This document shows positions 37,001-41,527 of a stretch of DNA of 41,527 nucleotides, in pieces. This stretch comes from Thermoplasmata archaeon M9B2D (GTDB taxonomy: Archaea; Thermoplasmatota; E2; DHVEG-1), in assembly GCA_002900555.1 (NCBI GenBank), contig MUGD01000007.1:1-41527 (forward strand), read 5' to 3'. The position numbers and the translations under genes are program-made. The notes below the pieces were generated by a model. It made no database searches. It had not been told where the DNA came from and worked only from the letters and a program-made list of their open reading frames with translations. Each line of letters opens with the position of its first letter. Position 1 is the stretch's first letter.

Positions 37001-38967
37001 ACCAGACGTTGGTTGCCCCCATAATCACCCAGCGGGAAGAGGACGTGTGGTGGCGGGCGCATCTTCCGCGGTGATGCTTTCTCTGGTCGACCCATCCTGG
37101 TGCCAATACGGAATGGTGCTCGGGCACGGAGAGGTATTCCGGCAAGTGAGGAAACATAGGGTACTACCGGTTCTTCCTCAGAAGGCTCCCTCCATCGATT
37201 GGCTTGTACAAGGGCTTTCTCTTTTATCTCCAGGCCGCAGCAGCGAATCAAGGGGTAGGCGTACTGGGTGATTCGTAACGTGCCTTCTCTTTGAGTATGC
37301 AATGCTCCGAGTTCAATAAGGATGTTTTTTATCTCTGAATTATTTGGGATGGTCAGTGTCCCCTGATCGTCTCCTAGGAGTGTTCCGTTGTCTTTTATAA
37401 AATGCATCAAGGTAGTGCATTCGCTTATTGAGAGGTCATGCCAGAAGAGGTTACAGCAGGGATGCAGGGGGATCTGGTAGCGCTCTGAGAGAAGGAATGC
37501 ATCTATTGATGAGGGAGTGTGCAAATCGACATGTCTGCCTAGATCCTCATCGATTTTTTGTTGAAGTGTCTGTTCAGCTGCTGTGATTTCAGAGGGGGTG
37601 TTGCTGTTTGGTAAGCAACCAAGTGCGCTTTGCATCTCCTGGACCCACCATTCATAGGCATAGGCGGCATCAGGGAGGTAAGCGTTGTTTTCGATGAACT
37701 CTCCAAAGGGAATCAGGATCTCGCCAAGATCAATGATCTTTTTGATATCGTTGCGGATGTTCTTGACATCGTTGATCTGGATAAGGTCACCGTTCTGCAG
37801 TAGTACGATGGGTCCTTCTATCTGGTCGCAGGGCGTCCCGATGGTTCCTTTCCCTGGACGTTCGGTTTTCATCTGCGTGCCGACCGTGATGAAGTTATCA
37901 AGAAGGAACATGGTCGCTGGATTAATCGCAGTTGAGGCTAGCCCTGCGGTGCGTGCCCGACCGTAGCGAAGGCGAAACCCGCCCTTTCGTGATGGATGGG
38001 ACAGCACAGGTCTACCTGCGATGACCTCACCGATGTACTTGGACGAAGGGGGGATGACTGGGATTTCACCGCTTTCTTTGGTTGGTTCTACTCCCTTGTT
38101 GACGAAGGGTTCGAGGAACTCCCATCCTTTCAGCTTCATTTTTTTGATATGTTTGTGGATTTTTGGTGCCTTGAGGCAAAGTCCTTCTGCGATGACCAGG
38201 CAGGCACCTCCTCGCAAGCGGTTGGTGTTGATACGGGGGAGGTCCCGGTACCCAGCGACTTCCTCATCTTCAGTTCCTTCGCCGTTGATACAGATTGGGC
38301 AGTTTTTTATGATAAGGTCGATTTCATCGACAGAGGGGAGGTATTGCAGGTGTTGTACACGTTTGTATAAGGGTATTTCTTCTTTGAGCCGCTCGATTTC
38401 TCCTTGGGTTGCGACGTAGCGTCCGATGCCTAGGTCGCGTCGTACGACATCAGCGATAAGAACGCTCATCGCTTGGCCTGTTCCCCCTGCGCTTCGTATG
38501 GGTCCTGAGAAGTACAGGTCGACGTAGGTGGTGCCGTCGTTGTTTCTCCCGACTCGTACTTCAGCAATCCCTTCGAGGGGGGCGACAAGGACTCCTTCAG
38601 TGAGAATAGCAAGGCCCGTTCGTATCGCCTGGTCTAATGCCTGTTCGACGTTGTCAAAGTGATAGGTTTTTCGGTCTGCGATCATCCGAGCGATCTCAAG
38701 AGAGACGAGTTCTCTGTTGCCGATTTTTTGTGTCGCTTGTCTGATTTTTGGAGCGATTCCCTTGGGTCCGACGAGTTGTTCGACCCGGGCTGCGAGATCA
38801 AGTGCCTGGGGGATTTCAACGGTAAACTCCGGGTCGTATCCTTTTTTCCGAGCAGCGATTGCAAGATCATAGCAGGCGTCGATATCCTGCTGAAGCTGTT
38901 GAAAATATGCGCGCATAGCTGGACTTGCAGCGATATCTTTGGTTAACTCCCCATCCATGGTTCTCAT
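34075..38967 (-). CDS. polC: DNA polymerase D large subunit DP2, interrupted by an intein
   Basis: 1630 residues, of which 486 are an intein; the mature protein would be 1144 residues, normal for DP2. N-extein features include RSAGGTGQAMSVLIADVVRR and CPICINGEGTEDEEVAGYRD. Other blocks are GGFRLRYGRARTAGLASTAI, RTGTRMGRPEK-like GTRMGRPEKASPRKMRPP and the zinc motif CPKCNAITFHLVCECGTH. The C-extein begins with the catalytic motif CDGDEDGLMLLMDALLNFSH and ends with a second zinc motif (CPLCNTTYRRVPLQGVCTKC). DP2 is the catalytic subunit of the euryarchaeal replicative polymerase. The last residues, KLTDFF, look like a PCNA-binding (PIP-like) end. ATG 38967 is used; ATG 38958 is an alternative. 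DP1 is encoded 92 nt upstream in the same direction. Confidence 0.96.
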   Translation of the reverse strand: MRTMDGELTKDIAASPAMRAYFQQLQQDIDACYDLAIAARKKGYDPEFTVEIPQALDLAARVEQLVGPKGIAPKIRQATQKIGNRELVSLEIARMIADRKTYHFDNVEQALDQAIRTGLAILTEGVLVAPLEGIAEVRVGRNNDGTTYVDLYFSGPIRSAGGTGQAMSVLIADVVRRDLGIGRYVATQGEIERLKEEIPLYKRVQHLQYLPSVDEIDLIIKNCPICINGEGTEDEEVAGYRDLPRINTNRLRGGACLVIAEGLCLKAPKIHKHIKKMKLKGWEFLEPFVNKGVEPTKESGEIPVIPPSSKYIGEVIAGRPVLSHPSRKGGFRLRYGRARTAGLASTAINPATMFLLDNFITVGTQMKTERPGKGTIGTPCDQIEGPIVLLQNGDLIQINDVKNIRNDIKKIIDLGEILIPFGEFIENNAYLPDAAYAYEWWVQEMQSALGCLPNSNTPSEITAAEQTLQQKIDEDLGRHVDLHTPSSIDAFLLSERYQIPLHPCCNLFWHDLSISECTTLMHFIKDNGTLLGDDQGTLTIPNNSEIKNILIELGALHTQREGTLRITQYAYPLIRCCGLEIKEKALVQANRWREPSEEEPVVPYVSSLAGIPLRARAPFRIGTRMGRPEKASPRKMRPPPHVLFPLGDYGGNQRLVKNAAENITIEVEAGKRRCPKCNAITFHLVCECGTHTEVIEGKLEKQSINLSEELEKAQKNIKEHTLPETIKGVIGTISKHKTPEPLEKGILRAKHNVYVFKDGTIRFDMTDAPLTHFKPKEIGVPLKRLKELGYTKDFLGNDLENDEQICELKVQDVIISDSCAEYFVQVTKFIDDLLTKFYGVNRFYKVKKNQDLVGHLVVGLAPHTSAGALGRIIGFTRAQVCFMHPFFHATKRRNCLVPDTSVYLADSSKPAELSLQELYNRSNTQEIVVDSFGTTQKQLHNIHTYCCNPLSGKMEIRKILTVLKTPAPRHLVKVQLKSGRTFTSSPHHRIPVWHDGRLITKKIIEVTPDDYLLVSKSVQTRENDIEHVDLIAELLKHNIQDVVVGGINSLIKQCVQDLGGLSAVIRQLHLNKKTFSDYIYRESIPLSVLLDLLRMSHRDIKDIPKHCWLGVKRDDTKIPRMIPVNSSLLRLFGYYLAEGHARQAKKLCYQISFAATEQEIRSDIVDCISDVFQLHPCIDDHGITISNRLLYTFFVDIIKTGKNAKEKTIPLQFIRLPKSKMRELLRGYFAGDGSVEKNRLHVTCSSVNKKLLQEIGFQLLRFNVFYRIKEEKNKPAGGRAKTFYDKKNLSPTFDLYSLSVRSSYARIFAQCIGFPLQRKQDLLENALKKERKPRLNVFGDFIVDGIKQITPMVSDVDFLYDVEIEDYHNFLINDTILSKNCDGDEDGLMLLMDALLNFSHSYIPDKRGGKMDLPLILTTRLDPSEVDKEAHNLDTLSRYPLEFYEATLRHEHSKNLESKMGLVASRLGTELQYEQFGFTHDTTDISEGPKESLYKTLKSMMEKMNVQLSLAAKIRAVDEADVAYKVIERHFLPDILGNLRAFSKQSVRCPLCNTTYRRVPLQGVCTKCNGKLTLTVHEMSVKKYLTISKEIAEKYNLPLYARQRIALVEKSIDSMFVSDKVKNTKLTDFF
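34828..36285 (-). mobile_element. Intein with LAGLIDADG homing endonuclease in DP2 (Pol-II insertion site)
   Basis: 486 residues, DP2 residues 895-1380. It starts with Cys 1 (CLVPDTSVYLAD) after KRRN and ends with ILSKN before Cys +1 of CDGDED. Splicing blocks: A at the start; B near GRTFTSSPHHRIPVWHDG; F and G in YDVEIEDYHNFLIND and ILSKN. The two endonuclease motifs, LFGYYLAEGH and LLRGYFAGDG, are intact, so homing may still be possible. The insertion point, between KRRN and CDGDED, is the one known for the Pyrococcus Pol-II inteins. The penultimate residue is Lys instead of the usual His, which is unusual. The reading frame is open throughout. The intein DNA looks more A+T rich than the flanking extein DNA. 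Confidence 0.93.
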
Positions 38968-39059
38968 GCCTTGAAAATGAATATGTGAGACATAGCGGGT
39001 ACTGACTTAAAGGTTTGTATTTTTGTCTATAAAACGAGGGAAATTCTTTTTTCTTTTTA

Positions 39060-40748
39060 TTACCCAGATGCCTTGCTAAAGTCCATGGCAGTAGCATTAC
39101 CGGTTTTAAGGTCGACGAGTGGAAGTTTTGCTGAATCCGGAACGAAATTCATCATCTTCTGATAGGAGGTCTGTGACTGCCAGCTGGAGGCGTTGATGAG
39201 GGTGACGCCTCGATAGTTATCGATATAGGACGTGTGTACATGGCCGGTGACGAAGATATCTGGGACTTGGCTGATGAGCATGTAGTCCTCATGTTCAGGG
39301 GCAAGAGGGGTGTACCCACCGTAGGTTGGTGCAAGATGTCGTTTCTTAAGCATAAGTTTCATGACCTCTGTTGGCTCGTTGTAACTAAGTGCCTGGATGT
39401 TTGTTGAATAATCAAGCAGGCTTTGTCCATGGTAGGAGAGGATTTCAACTCCATGAAGTGAGAAAAAGCAAGGGTTTCCGATGAAAATGAATTCTTTTCC
39501 TGAGAAGAGGTCACGTATCTCTTTCTCAAAGGCAGGTTGTGGTTCCGCGGGGCGTACTGCATCATGGTTACCTGGCTGCAAGAGGATCGTGATGTGGTCC
39601 GGGATGTATTCAAACTGCTTTGCTAGTGCTTGATATTGGTCATAAATGTTACTGATGGAGAGTTCTTTTTCCTGGTTTGGGTAGATTCCGATCCCATCGA
39701 CAAGATCACCTGGCAGCACCAGATATTTTAGTTTGCTTGCGACATCTCTTTGACGGGAGTTTCCTAAGTTTCCGTTAATCCAGCGGAGAAACGTGTTCCA
39801 TTCAGCTTCCATGAACATTTTACTGCCAATGTGGACATCTGAGAGGAACGCAACGCAAAGTGGTGAGTCTGTTCGTTTACGCTCTTGATGCATTTTTATA
39901 TCCGGGTATACGATGTTTTGTATTATGATGAGGTCCTTGTTTTTACTGATTTTTCCGACCACTCCAATGACCTCATCAAGCATCACTTCGTTTGCCAGTT
40001 GGAATATCTCCGTGTTGTTTTTCAGTGCCATGAGCGCCACAGACCCAGTGTCGTCTTCTATTTCGATAAGCCGATGTCCGCTCTTTGTTGTTTTTACACT
40101 TTTTACGATACCGATAAGCTGAACATCGATCATGGTTCTTTTTATACGATTGATGGGGATAAACTGTGCGATTTCACGTCTCTGGGCGGTAAGGATAGTT
40201 CGTATCGCTTGGTATCGCTCTCTGAATAAACTGACGAAATCCTGGGTGGTGCCTTCGCTGGTTCGCCTTCCGGCGGTGATATCTGAGATGATGCGTACCT
40301 CGGAGTTGTACTCCCTAGCCAGTGGTTTCCAGCTTTTGACCGTTTTTATCTCAAGGGGTTGAAGTGGTTTTTTCTCTTCTGTTTGTATGTGTTCCTCTTC
40401 AATGTCTTCTTCATCTTCGTCTTCGTTTATCTCTTTAACAAATGTTGTTTTGTTATACATTTTTGAAAGTATCTTTTTTTGGAATTCCTTTTCAATGGTT
40501 TTCTCGATGACAGGTGATGGTGATACAGCAGGTGGTATCGGCGGTGGTGTTGGTTGTTTGGTGATCTGCTGGGTTGATTCTTCGATGTTTTTGATGGCAT
40601 CCAGTGCGAGAAACAAAGGGTATTCCCTAAGGTTTTTAATGAGAAATTTGGCGAAATCATCTGGTTTTTCTTTTGACGTGATGTAGGTGAGCGCATCAGG
40701 AAGGACGAACGTCCCATGGTCTGAGAAGAGCTTAAGAATTGAGTTCAT
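39060..40748 (-). CDS. polB: DNA polymerase D small subunit DP1 (proofreading exonuclease)
   Basis: 562 residues. The N-terminal helical part is followed by a low-complexity Pro/Gln/Glu linker (about 60-140). An OB fold (DVQLIGIVKSVKTTKSGHRL onward, about 205-280) precedes the Mre11-like calcineurin phosphoesterase domain. Its metal motifs are FLSDVHIGSKMF, LPGDLVDGIG, QPGNHDAVRP, YHGQS and FVTGHVHTSYI, so the 3'-5' exonuclease site looks complete. DP1 binds DP2 and provides proofreading. It lies directly upstream of the DP2 gene on the same strand (92-nt gap), so the two may be made from one mRNA. Confidence 0.96.
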   Translation of the reverse strand: MNSILKLFSDHGTFVLPDALTYITSKEKPDDFAKFLIKNLREYPLFLALDAIKNIEESTQQITKQPTPPPIPPAVSPSPVIEKTIEKEFQKKILSKMYNKTTFVKEINEDEDEEDIEEEHIQTEEKKPLQPLEIKTVKSWKPLAREYNSEVRIISDITAGRRTSEGTTQDFVSLFRERYQAIRTILTAQRREIAQFIPINRIKRTMIDVQLIGIVKSVKTTKSGHRLIEIEDDTGSVALMALKNNTEIFQLANEVMLDEVIGVVGKISKNKDLIIIQNIVYPDIKMHQERKRTDSPLCVAFLSDVHIGSKMFMEAEWNTFLRWINGNLGNSRQRDVASKLKYLVLPGDLVDGIGIYPNQEKELSISNIYDQYQALAKQFEYIPDHITILLQPGNHDAVRPAEPQPAFEKEIRDLFSGKEFIFIGNPCFFSLHGVEILSYHGQSLLDYSTNIQALSYNEPTEVMKLMLKKRHLAPTYGGYTPLAPEHEDYMLISQVPDIFVTGHVHTSYIDNYRGVTLINASSWQSQTSYQKMMNFVPDSAKLPLVDLKTGNATAMDFSKASG

Positions 40749-40889
40749 TGTCTATCCCACAAAAATATTTCAAGGGTCTGTATATGTCTTGTTGTTTTTA
40801 GTGTTATGGTTTTGCTTGTGACGTCATTGTTGCTTTGCAGATACCTAGAATTGAAAGTATTAATAGGGTGAAATCATTAGGTATGTGGT

Positions 40890-41527
40890 ATGACGCAGAT
40901 TTCTGAGGCGAAACGGGGAAGGACAACCCCGCAAATGAAGAATGTCGCACAGTCTGAGAAAAGTGCGGTAGAGCTGATCAGACGAGGGGTTGCTGCAGGC
41001 CACATTGTTATTCCTTTTAATCCGGTTCATGCGCCGTCGTCCCTTGGAATAGGGGCTGGTTTACGTGTCAAGGTGAACGCCAATATTGGTACTTCTCGCG
41101 AATACTGCAGACTCAAAGAGGAGGTTGAGAAGGCAAAGGTCGCGGTTGCCGCTGGAGCGCACGCAGTAATGGATTTATCAACTGGTGGCAATCTTGATAC
41201 GATTCGTCGTACGTTGTTACAGACCGTGTCGATTCCTTTCGGGACGGTTCCTATCTATCAAGCTGGGATTGAGGCTATCAAAAGACGTGGTTCGATTGTT
41301 GATATGACCGCAGATGATATGTTCCGGACTGTTGAGCATCAAGCCAAACAAGGAGTTGATTTTGCGGTCGTCCATGTGGGCGTCACCTTGGAAAGCGTGG
41401 AGCGTCTGCGGAAGCAACAGCGGTGTATTCCCATGGTTTCTCGTGGTGGATCGTTTCATATGGCATGGATTTTACATCATGACCAGGAGAACCCGTTTTA
41501 CAAGGATTTCGAGTATCTCTTAGAGAT
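40890..41527 (+). CDS. thiC: Phosphomethylpyrimidine synthase ThiC (5' part, truncated by window edge)
   Basis: The first 212 residues are present; the gene runs off the window. The sequence VIPFNPVHAPSSLGIGAGLR, VKVNANIGTSREYCRLKEEV, HAVMDLSTGGNLDTIRRTLL, PFGTVPIYQAG and VDFAVVHVGVT is the conserved ThiC N-terminal half. The substrate site and the barrel are visible, but the C-terminal iron-sulfur motif lies outside. ThiC is a radical-SAM enzyme that turns aminoimidazole ribotide into the thiamine pyrimidine. ATG 40890 has tagg 7 nt upstream. A TATA-like gtattaatagg at about 40856-40867 is in place. I looked for a TPP riboswitch in 40749-40889 and found no CUGAGA-type core. Confidence 0.95.
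   Translation, partial: MTQISEAKRGRTTPQMKNVAQSEKSAVELIRRGVAAGHIVIPFNPVHAPSSLGIGAGLRVKVNANIGTSREYCRLKEEVEKAKVAVAAGAHAVMDLSTGGNLDTIRRTLLQTVSIPFGTVPIYQAGIEAIKRRGSIVDMTADDMFRTVEHQAKQGVDFAVVHVGVTLESVERLRKQQRCIPMVSRGGSFHMAWILHHDQENPFYKDFEYLLE

Noticed and set aside
40749..40889. TPP riboswitch before thiC
   Set aside because: Known in Thermoplasma relatives, so I looked for the CUGAGA core and its partner helices; they are not in these 141 bases.

Overview
The window is archaeal and euryarchaeal. It encodes both subunits of replicative DNA polymerase D, an archaeal MCM helicase, EF-2 with the diphthamide loop, archaeal uL1/uL10/P1-type L12 and uS12/uS7, TiaS (tRNA-Ile2 agmatidine synthase), a CTP-dependent riboflavin kinase, archaeal-type NOG1, an archaeal SRP RNA, and TATA boxes about 28 nt upstream of several starts. 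A gingipain-type (C25) secreted peptidase, a bacterial-type NAD+-dependent DNA ligase and SDR-type L-threonine dehydrogenase suggest a protein-degrading member of the Thermoplasmatota, possibly an MBG-D/Thermoprofundales-like sediment lineage. The placement is inference: no 16S is present and no search was run.

Layout. 1-1178: the 3' end of metV, then metF (methylene-tetrahydrofolate reductase). 1389-4745: a large RND/MMPL exporter. 4804-6980: L-threonine dehydrogenase and an E. coli FbaB-like class I aldolase. 6995-8966: an ACT-domain regulator divergent from trpB2, with a perfect 9-bp-arm palindrome between them. 9117-10711: pdxS-pdxT (PLP synthase). 10712-16287 (minus): a three-helix membrane protein and a stand-alone Lrp/AsnC effector domain, preceded by a tight five-gene unit transcribed winged-HTH, ribK, polX, ligA, Cys-rich DUF6485-like protein. 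16338-17303: NOG1. 17512-18189 (minus): an EarA-like HTH regulator with upstream repeats, and tRNA-Gly(GCC). 18315-20706: a CrtC-like lipoprotein convergent with tiaS. 20754-21713: a COG1395-type XRE regulator. 21763-23714: the uL1-uL10-L12 operon with a structured leader and a terminator. 23797-23887: an isolated, strongly folded element that may be a ncRNA. 24074-27318 (minus): a secreted choice-of-anchor-J protein and a C25 peptidase. 27534-31217: uS12-uS7-EF-2 and a small unknown protein. 31252-33731 (minus): MCM and SRP RNA. 33734-40748 (minus): a two-helix membrane protein, PolD large subunit with a 486-residue intein, and PolD small subunit. 40890-end: 5' part of thiC.

How the genes fit together. 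Replication and repair genes (PolD, MCM, LigA, PolX) and translation genes (ribosomal proteins, EF-2, TiaS, NOG1, SRP RNA, tRNA-Gly) are interleaved with cofactor synthesis (PLP, flavin, thiamine, folate C1) and amino-acid metabolism (Thr dehydrogenase, TrpB2). The secreted C25 peptidase and its adhesin-like neighbour, with a threonine-degrading enzyme, fit growth on protein.

The most unusual points are: (i) the ribK-polX-ligA-DUF6485 unit in an archaeon; (ii) tiaS, and probably pdxT, having no ATG/GTG/TTG where the conserved N-terminus begins, both fitting an ATA start; (iii) an intein next to the PolD catalytic aspartates whose penultimate residue is Lys rather than His; (iv) an apparently permuted adhesin domain; (v) a uL10 without its acidic factor-binding tail; (vi) a candidate uL1 autoregulatory leader and a candidate novel structured RNA.
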